From Candidatus Woesearchaeota archaeon (GTDB lineage: Archaea > Nanobdellota > Nanobdellia > Woesearchaeales > WJKL01): a stretch of 64,000 nucleotides of DNA. Position numbers and translations under genes: made by a program. Each line of letters starts with the position of its first letter. Position 1 is the first letter of the stretch. This document shows positions 1 through 8,856 of the stretch, one piece after another. The DNA is taken from NCBI GenBank assembly GCA_019322435.1, contig JAHWIR010000008.1, positions 27,421-91,420 on the forward strand, in the 5' to 3' direction. Below the pieces are notes generated by a model that ran no database searches, was not told the DNA's origin, and worked only from the letters and a program-made list of their open reading frames with translations.

Positions 1-615
1 GGCAAGCAATTGAAAGGGATATCTGTAAAGAAAAAGGATGATATGATTATACTGAAACAAAAAGGAAAAGAAGTTGGTGTAGGAGACATCTACAAGATAA
101 AGGAAAAGATAAAGGATATCTATGTCAAAGGTGTAAAAGGGATAAAGCAAGTATTGCCTGTTAAAAGAGATGATGAATTTATTATTATTACTGCTGGAAG
201 CAATTTGAATGATATACTCCCATTGAAAGAAGTTGATGAGACAAGGACTGTGAGTAATGATGTGTTTGAAACAGCTGATATTTTGGGTGTTGAGGCTGCA
301 AGACAGGTTGTCATGAATGAGGTCAACAAGGTCATTGAAGCGCAGGGATTGAATGTTGATCTAAGGCATGTCATGCTTGTGGCTGATACAATGTGCTTTA
401 ATGGAGAGGTAAAAGGCATCACAAGATATGGTATTGTAAGCAAGAAAGCCTCTGTCTTGGCAAGAGCTTCTTTTGAGACTCCAATAAGGCATATAATCAA
501 TGCTGCTCTTGTTGGAGAGGTTGATGAACTGAATTCTGTTGTTGAGAATGTTATGCTGAACCAGCCTGTTCCAGTCGGAACTGGACTTCCTGGATTGATC
601 ACAAAGGTGAAATAG
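1..615 (+). CDS. rpoA2: DNA-directed RNA polymerase subunit A'' (C-terminal part, cut by window start)
   Basis: Archaeal RNA polymerase splits the bacterial beta-prime homologue into A' and A''; this is the last 204 residues of A''. The frame is open from base 1 with no stop, so the true start lies outside the window. The conserved block VEAARQVVMNEV, then LRHVMLVADTMCFNGEV and SFETPIRHI, ending in PVPVGTGLPGLI, is the jaw and clamp C-terminal region of the subunit. The stop at 613-615 is 1 nt before the eL30 start, so the two are cotranscribed. This gene order (rpoA2, rpl30e, nusA, rps12, rps7) is standard in archaea. Confidence 0.95.
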   Translation, partial: GKQLKGISVKKKDDMIILKQKGKEVGVGDIYKIKEKIKDIYVKGVKGIKQVLPVKRDDEFIIITAGSNLNDILPLKEVDETRTVSNDVFETADILGVEAARQVVMNEVNKVIEAQGLNVDLRHVMLVADTMCFNGEVKGITRYGIVSKKASVLARASFETPIRHIINAALVGEVDELNSVVENVMLNQPVPVGTGLPGLITKVK

Positions 616-616
616 C

Positions 617-880
617 ATGGGAGCAATAGATGATATTAAAAAAGTTGTAAAAGAAGGAAAAATTGTTATTGGCACTAATAATGTTTTGAAGAATTTGAAA
701 TCAGGGAAGTTATCCAAAGTGTTTATTACTTCTAATTGCCCTGCTGATGTTAAAGAGAGTGTAAATCATTATGCTGAGCTGGCTAAGGTAGATGTTGTCC
801 AGCTGAAGCAGCCAAATAGTGAATTAGGAGTTGTCTGCAAAAAACCATTTTCTATTTCTTTGCTAGGAGTAAAGGTGTAA
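617..880 (+). CDS. rpl30e: Ribosomal protein eL30 (L30e)
   Basis: An 87-residue L7Ae/L30e/Gadd45-fold protein of the large ribosomal subunit. The family pattern is visible as IGTNNVLKNLKSGKLSKVFI followed by a LGVVCKKPF-type ending. Length is slightly below the usual ~100 residues. It starts 1 nt after rpoA2 and ends 4 nt before the NusA-like gene, so it is translated from the same polycistronic mRNA. Position between rpoA2 and nusA separates it from the L7Ae paralogue. Confidence 0.93.
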   Translation: MGAIDDIKKVVKEGKIVIGTNNVLKNLKSGKLSKVFITSNCPADVKESVNHYAELAKVDVVQLKQPNSELGVVCKKPFSISLLGVKV

Positions 881-884
881 TAAG

Positions 885-1304
885 TTGGGAATAAAGATAA
901 AATTTGACATTGATCTGATGAAGTTTATTTCTCTTTTTGAGAAAATCACTAAAGTTAATGCAAAGGACTGTTTTAAGCAGCATGAGAAGATTGTCTTTAT
1001 TGTTCCTGAGGGTAAGGCTGGAATTGCTGTTGGCAAGAAAGGAATGAATATCAAGAAATTGGAAGGCATATTGAAGAAGAAAGTGAAGATTGTTGAGTAC
1101 AGTGATGATTTGATTGAGTTTGTCAAGAATGTAATCCATCCTCTTGGTGCAAAAGAGATAACTGAAGATGATGGTATTGTTACAATAATTCCTCCTGATT
1201 CACAGACAAGAGGTTATTTGATTGGCAGAGAAGCTATTAATTTGCGGGGATTTGAAGATATAGTTAAAAGGTATTTTGATATCAAAGAGATAAAAGTTGT
1301 ATAA
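885..1304 (+). CDS. nusA: NusA-like KH-domain transcription factor
   Basis: A 139-residue archaeal NusA, which consists only of the two KH RNA-binding domains and lacks the bacterial N-terminal polymerase-binding and S1 regions. KH signatures are seen at VGKKGMNIKKLEGIL (first domain, ~residues 50-65) and LIGREAINLRGFEDI (second, ~111-125). The start is TTG at 885, 4 nt after the eL30 stop; no in-frame ATG lies near. The gene sits between rpl30e and rps12 as in most archaea. It likely acts in elongation or termination, or rRNA transcription. Confidence 0.9.
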   Translation: MGIKIKFDIDLMKFISLFEKITKVNAKDCFKQHEKIVFIVPEGKAGIAVGKKGMNIKKLEGILKKKVKIVEYSDDLIEFVKNVIHPLGAKEITEDDGIVTIIPPDSQTRGYLIGREAINLRGFEDIVKRYFDIKEIKVV

Positions 1305-1308
1305 TAGT

Positions 1309-1325
1309 AAGGTTTTTAAATATAT
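1309..1325 (+). promoter_or_regulatory. TATA promoter for uS12/uS7
   Basis: AAGGTTTTTAAATATAT combines a purine-rich BRE with a TATA-like box. It lies about 30 nt before the rps12 ATG at 1351, the spacing expected for a short or absent leader. It lets the ribosomal genes be transcribed apart from rpoA2. Confidence 0.6.
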
Positions 1326-1350
1326 TATAAATCAAGAATGATACTAAACA

Positions 1351-1788
1351 ATGGCAAATAAATCAAGAGGATTAGGGTCAGTAAGAAGATTGAAGAAAAG
1401 AAGCAGATCTAATAGATGGCATTCTAGTAAATATACAAAGAGGACGCTTGGGTTGAAGAAAAAGGCTGATCCATTGGAAGGAAGTTCTCAGGCAAAGGGC
1501 ATTGTTCTTGAGAAGGTTCAATTGGAGGCAAAACAGCCAAACTCTGCTATGAGGAAGTGTGTCAGAGTGCAGCTTATCAAGAATGGAAAGCAAGTCACTG
1601 CTTTTGCTCCTGGTGACGGAGCTACTAAGCTGATTGATGAGCACGATGAGGTTGTTATTGAGTGTATTGGCGGGAAGATGGGCAGAGCAAAAGGAGATAT
1701 TCCAGGAGTAAGATGGTGTGTCAAGAAAGTTAATGATCAAAGCTTGAATGCATTACTAAGGGGAAAGATAGAGAAGGCTAGAAAATGA
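1351..1788 (+). CDS. rps12: Ribosomal protein uS12
   Basis: A 145-residue decoding-centre protein of the small subunit. The universally conserved loop is present as KQPNSAMRKCVRVQLIKNGK (~residues 60-79), followed by FAPGDGA and a GDIPGVRW block that contacts the decoding site. Archaeal length. It has its own TATA box at 1309 and precedes uS7 with 46 nt between. The start ATG is about 30 nt from the promoter, suggesting a leaderless or very short-leader mRNA. Confidence 0.97.
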   Translation: MANKSRGLGSVRRLKKRSRSNRWHSSKYTKRTLGLKKKADPLEGSSQAKGIVLEKVQLEAKQPNSAMRKCVRVQLIKNGKQVTAFAPGDGATKLIDEHDEVVIECIGGKMGRAKGDIPGVRWCVKKVNDQSLNALLRGKIEKARK

Positions 1789-1834
1789 AATTTTTAAATA
1801 AAAATTTCAGTGTTAAAATCGGAGATTTGAACAA

Positions 1835-2428
1835 ATGATTAAAGCATTTGACAGATGGGATACAGGAGATATCAAGATTAAAGATAAGGGTTTAATAGAA
1901 TATATTGTTGTTGAACCAAAGATTGTTCCTAGGACAGGAGCAAGATATGCTGGAGAAAGATTCCACAAATCCAAAGTTTTTATTATTGAGAGACTGATGA
2001 ATAAAGTGATGGTTCCAGGGCATAAAAGCAAGAAACATTTCAGAAGTTCAGGACATATCACTGGAAAAGCTGGAAATGCATACAAGATTGTTGAAAAGGC
2101 TCTTTTAAAGATTGAAGCTTTGACAAAAGAGAATCCAATAAAAGTATTTGTCCAGGCTCTGGAGAATGCTGCTCCAAGAGAAGAGATAATCACAATCGAA
2201 TACGGAGGAGCAAGGTATCCAAAAGCAGTTGAGTGCGCTCCACAGAGAAGGATAGATATTGCATTGAGATATTTCTGCCAAGGTGCTTATCAAAAATCTT
2301 TTAATTCTAAGAAAGCAATTGAAGATGCTCTTGCTGATGAGATAATGAATGCTTACAAGTTAAGCAATAATTCTGCAGCTATTTCTAAAAAGCTTGAGTT
2401 AGAAAGACAGGCTGACGCTTCTCGTTAG
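1835..2428 (+). CDS. rps7: Ribosomal protein uS7
   Basis: A 197-residue small-subunit head protein. Family blocks include VPRTGARYAGERFHKSKVFI near the N-terminus, NPIKVFVQALENAAPREEI in the centre and ARYPKAVECAPQRRIDIAL after it. A TTTTTAAATA box at ~1793 gives it a separate promoter in addition to readthrough from rps12. EF-2 and EF-1-alpha, which often follow in archaea, are not here; instead a convergent gene begins after a hairpin. Confidence 0.97.
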   Translation: MIKAFDRWDTGDIKIKDKGLIEYIVVEPKIVPRTGARYAGERFHKSKVFIIERLMNKVMVPGHKSKKHFRSSGHITGKAGNAYKIVEKALLKIEALTKENPIKVFVQALENAAPREEIITIEYGGARYPKAVECAPQRRIDIALRYFCQGAYQKSFNSKKAIEDALADEIMNAYKLSNNSAAISKKLELERQADASR

Positions 2429-2429
2429 A

Positions 2430-2460
2430 GAAGTCTGTTGAGTTTAGTCAACTTTACTTC
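2430..2460. terminator. Hairpin between convergent genes rps7 and C39-like peptidase
   Basis: GAAGT ... GTTGA loop TCAAC ... ACTTC forms an interrupted stem directly after the rps7 stop and 11 nt before the stop of the opposing gene. There is no long T-tract. It could end transcripts from both sides; the function is inferred from position. Confidence 0.45.
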
Positions 2461-2471
2461 TAGATAAATTA

Positions 2472-3098
2472 TTATCCAATCACCACTATATGGTATGTTT
2501 TTATTTCTTTGTTGTCTTCATCAATTCCTGGATAATAAAACACTTCTTTGAACTTTTCAAATGAAATTTTGAGGTTTTCACCTAAATAAGAATCATTGCA
2601 TATAAAATTAGATTCATCAAAACCTTTTATCAATATAAAATGTCCTTTGTATCCGCTTCCCCTAGTGAGTATGTTTCGATTAATAACTGCAATCACAAGC
2701 TTTTTTTGTTCAATCTGTGATTTGATGAAATCAAGTGTTACTTCTCTTTTTTCAAATAGATTATTCTTCAAAACAAAATCAACGCTGGAGTCATAATGTT
2801 CTACGTCTACCTCTTCTCTAGGTCCTCCAACTTTTTTTAGTTCTTCTTCATCATTACCTATCTTCTTTAGGTCTTCGCTACTATGATATTTAGAGTTAAT
2901 CCCAAATGAAGATAATAATTCAACAATATACATCTCAAAGAACCACTTTCCTTTTTTGTATCTCATTCTCTTATAAAGCTCTGAAAAAGATACATCTATA
3001 TCAAAGAACTTCAATATCATCATCACAGTTGGTGGTCCTTGACATGAAGCGTATTCTTCTTTTTTGTCTCCTATAAAAGGAACATTTTTGATAATCAT
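2472..3098 (-). CDS. C39-like papain-fold peptidase (peptidase_C39_2 type)
   Basis: A 208-residue protein with the layout of C39-like cysteine peptidases: Cys19 in YASCQGPPTVMMIL (family pattern CGPxxxxMIL), His153 in GHFILIKGF and an Asn/Asp pair at 168-169 (ICNDSY) as the third catalytic site. There is no signal peptide or membrane segment, so it is probably cytoplasmic. It has its own TATA box (TTTATATA) ~25 nt before the ATG and is 95 nt downstream of the decarboxylase on the same strand, so it may or may not belong to that operon. The substrate is unknown. Confidence 0.65.
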   Translation of the reverse strand: MIIKNVPFIGDKKEEYASCQGPPTVMMILKFFDIDVSFSELYKRMRYKKGKWFFEMYIVELLSSFGINSKYHSSEDLKKIGNDEEELKKVGGPREEVDVEHYDSSVDFVLKNNLFEKREVTLDFIKSQIEQKKLVIAVINRNILTRGSGYKGHFILIKGFDESNFICNDSYLGENLKISFEKFKEVFYYPGIDEDNKEIKTYHIVVIG

Positions 3099-3193
3099 AT
3101 TAAGAATTATTTTTATTGAGTATATAAACCTATTTGTATTGTTAATTTTCTTCTATCCTTTTGAGAAAAAACTGAAGATTTATTTGCCATCTT

Positions 3194-4396
3194 TTACCTC
3201 AATAAATATTCTTTGGCTATTGGGTGGCTTAAGAAATTGTTTGCACCCATACTTGAACCATATGCTCCTGACTGATGTACTACAACCAAATCCCCAATAT
3301 TAGCATTTTTAATCTGGATATCTTTAGCAAGAATATCTGCAGATAAACATAATGGTCCACCAATATCTATAATTTCGTTCCTTACGGAGGGTTGTCCAGG
3401 ATGGAGTAATGGTTTTTTCATAGAAATTATCTCTACTGGGTGGTTTGTTTCAGTTGCACATGGTCTTCTCTGATGATTGATTCCACCTGCTGTAATGATG
3501 TGCTTTTTGCCTTTAGACTCTTTTATGTCTAATATTTCAGTAACATAATAACCAGATTCACCAACTATATATCTGCCTAATTCAAGAATTAATTCTTTGT
3601 TTTCATATCCTTGTTTTGATATTAGCTCAGACATGTTTTTTCCTAAAGATACTATATCCAAACTTCTTCCTTCGCCTTTATAATCTATTCCAAAACCACC
3701 ACCAAGATCGATAATAGGTATGCCCTCTCCCTTATTTTCTAATCTATTAACCATCCCAAAAATATAATTAAAATAATCTAGAATGATTTCATGATCAAGC
3801 ACCCCATTTCCAGCAAATACGTGTATCCCTTGGAGGGAGATTCCTTCTAGATTAGATATTAATGCAGTTTGTTCTTCTATTCCCTTTTCATCTATTCCAA
3901 ATTTAGAGGAAAAACCAGACATCAAAATATGTGCTTTTTCTGGAGAATAATCAATATTAACTCTTACTAACACATCTACTGGGTGATTTGTAGTTTTTTT
4001 AACTATTTCTTTGATTCTTATTGCTTCAATATAAGACTCAACATTTATTTGTCTAATTCCCTCTTCAATATAGCGTTGAAGTTCATATCTATTCTTTCCA
4101 GGGCCTGTTGCAATTATTTCTTTAGGTTCAAAGAATTCTAAGGCTTTCTCCAGTTCTCCAGCAGAGGATACCTCAATACCATTAACTTTTTGAGATTTTT
4201 TCAGGTGGCACAATATTTCCTTATTAGGGTTAGCTTTCATGGCATAATACAAAGCAACATTTTCAGGAAGATTCTCCTTTAAACCAGAAAGTTGGGTATT
4301 GATTTTATCCATAGAATATAAATAAAAATAAGGCTCTCTATCAAAATCTGCGCTTCTTACAAGTTCTAATATCTTTCTCAATATATTGCTGTTCAT
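3194..4396 (-). CDS. Group IV (fold III) PLP-dependent amino acid decarboxylase, LysA-like
   Basis: A 400-residue alanine-racemase-fold decarboxylase related to diaminopimelate, ornithine and carboxynorspermidine decarboxylases and siderophore-pathway enzymes such as SbnH. Seen: PLP lysine Lys54 in YYAMKANPNKEIL; glycine loop GGGFG at 232-236 for the phosphate; ELGRYIVG near 272; Cys350 in GGPLC, the active-site Cys donated across the dimer; and GAYG at 377-380. The substrate cannot be fixed from sequence. Its ATG overlaps the aminotransferase stop (ATGA), and it is the last gene of the seven-gene operon. A plain lysine-biosynthesis role is unlikely because no other dap genes are nearby. Confidence 0.8.
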   Translation of the reverse strand: MNSNILRKILELVRSADFDREPYFYLYSMDKINTQLSGLKENLPENVALYYAMKANPNKEILCHLKKSQKVNGIEVSSAGELEKALEFFEPKEIIATGPGKNRYELQRYIEEGIRQINVESYIEAIRIKEIVKKTTNHPVDVLVRVNIDYSPEKAHILMSGFSSKFGIDEKGIEEQTALISNLEGISLQGIHVFAGNGVLDHEIILDYFNYIFGMVNRLENKGEGIPIIDLGGGFGIDYKGEGRSLDIVSLGKNMSELISKQGYENKELILELGRYIVGESGYYVTEILDIKESKGKKHIITAGGINHQRRPCATETNHPVEIISMKKPLLHPGQPSVRNEIIDIGGPLCLSADILAKDIQIKNANIGDLVVVHQSGAYGSSMGANNFLSHPIAKEYLLR

Positions 4397-5613
4397 TTTA
4401 AGGAGTCTAAGACATTTCTAAGATTTAATGTAAATTTTGTAGGATCCATTGACATTGTAGTCCTAAACCAAAGCTCTTCTTCTTTTGTTTGAAATATGTG
4501 TCCTGGAGTAATACCTATATTTGTAGTTTCTAAAATATACTCAAACAATTCATGGGCATTCCCTATACCCTTTCTCCCTGCGTAATCTTTATTTATCTTT
4601 AAAAAGAATATATTGCCTGCTTCGGGTAGACATACTTTTTCAACAACTGGATGATTTTGACATAACTCCAGAGATGAGTTTACTCCTTGCTTAATTTTAT
4701 TAAAAAAACTATCGAGTTCTTCAGAATATTGTAAAGCTTCTGGAGATGTGGCTCCTACATCCATACTTGCTCTCAATCTCATCTCGGCTTTCATTATTTC
4801 ATCTATTGTTTTTGAAACACAAAAACCGGCGACCTCAGATGCTAAATTAAGGCTTTTTACAATGGAGGGGTCTCTAGAAATACTCCAGCCAATTCTAAAA
4901 TCATTCATATGAGGTCGATCTTTACTTGGGCCTTTTATCTTTATCAATTTAGAGTAGTTTGATGTTGAAAAGAAATTGTGGCTTCTTGGATTTCTTGTTG
5001 CTTCTTCAAAGATAGCATCTAAAACAACCACAATACCTGAGGATTCTGCTAAATTAATTACATCTTCCAATGTATTTTGATTAATATAGCTACAACATGG
5101 GTTTCCAGGAGATGTGAGAAATATACATGAGGTTTTCTCTGTTATGCAATTTTGAATATCTTTTACATTTGGTTGGAATCTGTTTTCAAAGTAAGTAGAG
5201 GTCAATACTGGCTTTAGACCATTATAAATTACTCCCCTTTCTATCTCTGGATATGCTGGTATTGGAATAATAATTTCATTTTTACCATTATTTTCAGATT
5301 CTTTCTTTAAATATCGGAAAATACTATCAAAAGAACCAGTTACACCACCAGAATTTACAACTATATCTTCCTTAGAAAAGCCAGTTCCTTCATAATTAGA
5401 TTCATGCAAGGCTACTAATTCTCTTAAAGAATAAGACCCTGCAGGATCATCATAACCTAACTCAACTTTGCCAGATTTTAATCTATCAAATGCGTCTTTT
5501 ATGCAAGTCATAATAGGATATGATTCCATCCTAAAATTAGATGCATCTAATAGGACTGCTCCTTTTCTTTCTGCAATTTCAAAATAAGTTGACATGTCTG
5601 AAATTTTAATCAT
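4393..5613 (-). CDS. Class I/II aminotransferase (fold type I, PLP)
   Basis: A 406-residue fold I PLP enzyme. Key residues: Asn171 in SPGNP, Asp199 in VVLDAIF, PLP lysine Lys231 in KGPSKDRP, Arg240 in NDFRIGW and a C-terminal WFRTT Arg for the substrate carboxylate. It therefore handles an alpha-amino acid or a close analogue. The first ATG (5613) directly abuts GGAGG with no spacing, so a second ATG at 5595 (MSTYF) is an alternative start. The start lies inside the end of the arginase-family gene and the stop overlaps the decarboxylase ATG, so translation is coupled. Substrate unknown. Confidence 0.8.
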   Translation of the reverse strand: MIKISDMSTYFEIAERKGAVLLDASNFRMESYPIMTCIKDAFDRLKSGKVELGYDDPAGSYSLRELVALHESNYEGTGFSKEDIVVNSGGVTGSFDSIFRYLKKESENNGKNEIIIPIPAYPEIERGVIYNGLKPVLTSTYFENRFQPNVKDIQNCITEKTSCIFLTSPGNPCCSYINQNTLEDVINLAESSGIVVVLDAIFEEATRNPRSHNFFSTSNYSKLIKIKGPSKDRPHMNDFRIGWSISRDPSIVKSLNLASEVAGFCVSKTIDEIMKAEMRLRASMDVGATSPEALQYSEELDSFFNKIKQGVNSSLELCQNHPVVEKVCLPEAGNIFFLKINKDYAGRKGIGNAHELFEYILETTNIGITPGHIFQTKEEELWFRTTMSMDPTKFTLNLRNVLDSLK

Positions 5614-6553
5614 CCTCCTTTGCTGGCTGTTTTTTATTTCTTGTAGCAGCTATTATAGGGATATTGCCTCCGCTATCTAATAAGTTTCTTTCATTTTTTC
5701 TAAATTTAGATGATAAAAATTCGAAAATAAGATTGACTATATGGATACCAGTAACATTATTTGAATCAAATGAAGAGTTATACTCTACAAAATCTATGCC
5801 TTTTACATCTCCCTTCTTTCCTAGGTCGCAAATCAACCTTCTCGCAATACTATAATCAATGCCTGCTGGTTCTGGATAATTTGTCGCTGGTGCAATACTT
5901 GGATCTAAAACATCTATATCAAAAGATAAATAAATTGGTTCATTTTCTTTAATCTTATCTAATAATGAAGCTGGACCTTTATCTTTCAGCTCAGTAGATG
6001 TTATCACTGTATTTTGATCTTTAATGGAATCTTCAATCCCTGGACCTGTATTGAGATTTCCACGCAGACCACAATGAATTACCTTTTGTACATTAGGTAA
6101 TTTACTAACATACCTCATTACAGAGCCATTTGGAAAATTAGGTTCATTAAGATAATCACTATGGGCATCTAATTGAACTACAGTAATCTCGTTTTCATAT
6201 GCAGACACTGCTGGAAAAGTTATATAATGATCTCCTCCTAAAATAAGAGGAAAGCTATTTGAATCTAATATCTTTTTAATTTCCTTCTTTATTGTTTCTT
6301 CAATGGGTCTTGAACTAACATCTATATTTCCAGTATCATTAAAAGTGATTCCATCTAAGATATATCCTCTTTCAGGATTATACATTTTTATAGGCTGTGC
6401 ATTACCGTCTATATTAGAATATCTTTCACTAAGTTTTCTTAATGCGTCTGGACTTTTTTCTAAATTGGATCCTATCCCTACCACAGATACTATCTCACTG
6501 CATTTAGACCTATCTTTTAGATATGGCTGATTCAAGAAAGTTGGCTTAATCAT
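5606..6553 (-). CDS. Arginase/agmatinase (ureohydrolase) family enzyme
   Basis: A dimanganese ureohydrolase with all metal ligands intact, numbered from an upstream GTG at 6577: GGDH (114-117), DAHSD (137-141) and SFDIDVLDP (218-226). Members hydrolyse guanidino or formimino groups (arginine, agmatine, guanidinobutyrate, formiminoglutamate) to urea or formamide plus an amine. I prefer the ATG at 6553 (315 residues) because GAGGT sits 4 nt upstream; the GTG at 6577 would give 323. The N-terminus diverges from typical arginases, so the exact substrate is open. It lies between the threonine-synthase-like and aminotransferase genes, implying that removal of an amidino group is one step of the operon's pathway. 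Confidence 0.8.
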   Translation of the reverse strand: MIKPTFLNQPYLKDRSKCSEIVSVVGIGSNLEKSPDALRKLSERYSNIDGNAQPIKMYNPERGYILDGITFNDTGNIDVSSRPIEETIKKEIKKILDSNSFPLILGGDHYITFPAVSAYENEITVVQLDAHSDYLNEPNFPNGSVMRYVSKLPNVQKVIHCGLRGNLNTGPGIEDSIKDQNTVITSTELKDKGPASLLDKIKENEPIYLSFDIDVLDPSIAPATNYPEPAGIDYSIARRLICDLGKKGDVKGIDFVEYNSSFDSNNVTGIHIVNLIFEFLSSKFRKNERNLLDSGGNIPIIAATRNKKQPAKEDD

Positions 6554-6569
6554 TTTTACCTCTGAAATT

Positions 6570-7679
6570 TTAATCACCCTCCCCTATTGATTGATTTTTG
6601 TTATCCGCAGTAGCTATTAAAACAATTATATCGTCCTCTTTTTTGATATTTCCTAATTCCTCTAAAGAAGCGTAAACCGATCTTGAAGAAAATTCTAAGT
6701 CAGGAAGTTCTTGTTCATGAGTTGCTTCTATTTGCTGATCTGTAACAGAAACCGCCACTCCTTTTGTTTTACTTAAAATATCCATTATTTTAAAGAAATT
6801 AAAGCAGGTATCTGATGCAATTGCTTCAGCTTTAGATTCTATTGGGTTCTCAATCACTACAATATCCATCCTATTTTCGATAGTATAGCCTTGTGTAATT
6901 GGGTCTGCTCCTTGTATTTGGACTGTCACAAATTTTGGCATTTTATCAGTCAGACCCATGTCTACCAAATCATTAAACCCATAATATTGAGCAACAATAT
7001 TGCCACCACTACCTACAGGGATAACAACCAAATCTGGAATATCCTGCATTTGAAGGAATATTTCATAAGCAATGGTCTTAAGTCCTTGTGAATAAGGAAG
7101 ATTAGTAACAGGAAAACCATTATAGACTGAATCATCAGATCCACAGAATTCGAAAAAATGTTCATAACTTCTAATTAAGTCTTGATCATATATTACTTCA
7201 GATTGTTTTTCTAATTTTTCTTTTTTTGGTGTGGGGGTGTCTTCAGGAACAAATACTATTGACTCTAATCCTGCTTTGCTTGCATAATATCCTAGAGATA
7301 TTGCTGCGTTTCCTGTTGAAGGGATTGCTATTCTATTTTTTCCTGAGCTTAAAGCGTCAGAAACAAGCATAACCATTCCTCTATCTTTAAAACTTTGGGT
7401 TGGATTTTTCCCCTCATCTTTTAAGTAAATACCTTCCCGTAATTTCAATAAGGGCGTGCTTCCTTCTTCATCAGTAATTTTATCTACTATATCAAAAGGG
7501 ATGCAATTCTTAAATCTCTTAATACCTTTTTCATCTGAGGTTAATGATTGTGGCAAAGTGTATGATGGAGTCCAAATATTCATTGGAACGCCACCAATAG
7601 ACAATTCTGGATGCTTGTGTTCATTAGGATTGTTTGCCCTAAAGCTACAAACATCACAAGATAGATAATCTATTTTCAT
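6570..7679 (-). CDS. Threonine-synthase-like fold II PLP enzyme
   Basis: A 369-residue fold type II PLP enzyme. The lysine is Lys98 in NPTQSFKDRGM, followed by STGNAAISLGYYA (substrate carboxylate loop) and VIPVGSGGN (phosphate loop). An N-terminal CDVC pair recalls the zinc-ribbon remnant of threonine synthase and cysteate synthase. Family members do beta/gamma elimination or replacement, for example O-phosphohomoserine to threonine or phosphoserine to cysteate. Its setting between a radical SAM enzyme and an arginase-family enzyme argues for a specialised reaction rather than housekeeping threonine synthesis. The ATG follows the radical SAM stop by 1 nt. Confidence 0.8.
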   Translation of the reverse strand: MKIDYLSCDVCSFRANNPNEHKHPELSIGGVPMNIWTPSYTLPQSLTSDEKGIKRFKNCIPFDIVDKITDEEGSTPLLKLREGIYLKDEGKNPTQSFKDRGMVMLVSDALSSGKNRIAIPSTGNAAISLGYYASKAGLESIVFVPEDTPTPKKEKLEKQSEVIYDQDLIRSYEHFFEFCGSDDSVYNGFPVTNLPYSQGLKTIAYEIFLQMQDIPDLVVIPVGSGGNIVAQYYGFNDLVDMGLTDKMPKFVTVQIQGADPITQGYTIENRMDIVVIENPIESKAEAIASDTCFNFFKIMDILSKTKGVAVSVTDQQIEATHEQELPDLEFSSRSVYASLEELGNIKKEDDIIVLIATADNKNQSIGEGD

Positions 7680-7680
7680 T

Positions 7681-8856
7681 TTATTCTCTTATTAAATCCA
7701 TTATTCTTTGAGATATTCTTCTTGAATCTTTAATTGTAATTGCTGAATTCCAAATCGGTGAGCAATATTCACATTCTTGTTCATCATACAAAATATTGGC
7801 ATTGTAAGTTTTATTGAATTCTTTTATTGCATTGATTATTCTTTCATTGCAATTAGCACAGTTTCCTGAAGTTGTATGTGGGAATAATTCATTTCTTTCA
7901 ATTCCTGGAGCAACTCCCTGGCTTCCGCTTAATATTTCTTCATCAAAATAACCACCAAGTCTTAAGTCTCTACCTGCTCCTAATTCCTTAGTTACTCCTC
8001 TAACAACTTCTATAACGCTCCACAACCAAGGAACCCTATATGATCCTATTTGATATAGATAATCTGCGAGTGAATGTGCTTGTAAAGAAGTTGGCTCAAT
8101 AGATACTGCATCAGAGCCATTATTGAAAGCGAATATTGAGGTTTCTACAGCATCATCTATTGCTTCTTTTTCAGTTAAAAAAGGCGGTTTTTGATTTACA
8201 TAAGTTAAGGCCCTGAAATCATAGTCGTGCAGTGTTCTAATTGCTTCTAGATAAACATCTAAATTAGGCATATTTTTATGATGACATAGCTCTCTTATAT
8301 CCGGGTTAGTAGATTCGAGTCCAATGCCTACTTCAATCAGACCTTTATTCACGCTTTTTATGTTCTCAATAACTTCTGGAGTTACATATTCTGCTCTAGA
8401 TTCTATGATTGTTTTTTTAATTCCTAGCAAGGAGTCAATTGAAGAAAATATTTCTTTCATTGCTTCAATTGGAACCTCTTCTGGATTAAGAAAACTTCCC
8501 AGATTATATAAGCAAAGAACAGGATAATCGTTAATGTCAAAATCAAGATTCCTTTCTATTGAGCTTCCATCAATTACGCTTTTCCATTGAGTAATATACT
8601 CTTCTGTAGTTACTGGGGTATCTGTTGTTCCTTCATAATGCCCGCATGTTGAGCAGCCTTGATTTAATCCATAATGACTGCATCCTGTGGATCTTAGAAC
8701 AACCATAATCCTATCTATTGTTTTGTTCTCAAACCAAAATTTATTTATCTCAACTTCGGCAGGTTTGTTATGATCATATTTTCTAGGGGGTGATTGTTTT
8801 CTTAATTCTTTTAGCTTTTTTTCCACAAGCTCCAAAGCTGTCTTGAATTCATCCAT
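7681..8856 (-). CDS. Radical SAM protein of the RaSEA (archaeosine lyase)/TIGR01210 type
   Basis: A 391-residue radical SAM enzyme. The cluster-binding cysteines are Cys59, Cys68 and Cys71 in RSTGCSHYGLNQGCSTCGHY (C-x8-C-x2-C), the spacing of the archaeosine-synthesis RaSEA family and its Elp3-like relatives rather than classical CxxxCxxC. The C-terminal part has two further CxxC pairs (Cys333/336 and 362/365), possibly an auxiliary metal site. RaSEA cleaves the lysine conjugate on tRNA base 15 to give archaeosine. Whether this copy is the orthologue or a paralogue with a new substrate is unknown; ArcS and TGT are not in this window. The ATG overlaps the upstream stop and follows GGAG. Confidence 0.8.
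   Translation of the reverse strand: MDEFKTALELVEKKLKELRKQSPPRKYDHNKPAEVEINKFWFENKTIDRIMVVLRSTGCSHYGLNQGCSTCGHYEGTTDTPVTTEEYITQWKSVIDGSSIERNLDFDINDYPVLCLYNLGSFLNPEEVPIEAMKEIFSSIDSLLGIKKTIIESRAEYVTPEVIENIKSVNKGLIEVGIGLESTNPDIRELCHHKNMPNLDVYLEAIRTLHDYDFRALTYVNQKPPFLTEKEAIDDAVETSIFAFNNGSDAVSIEPTSLQAHSLADYLYQIGSYRVPWLWSVIEVVRGVTKELGAGRDLRLGGYFDEEILSGSQGVAPGIERNELFPHTTSGNCANCNERIINAIKEFNKTYNANILYDEQECEYCSPIWNSAITIKDSRRISQRIMDLIRE

Noticed and set aside
3194..4396. Decarboxylase as lysA of lysine biosynthesis
   Set aside because: No other diaminopimelate genes nearby, and tight coupling to six unrelated enzymes points to another pathway.
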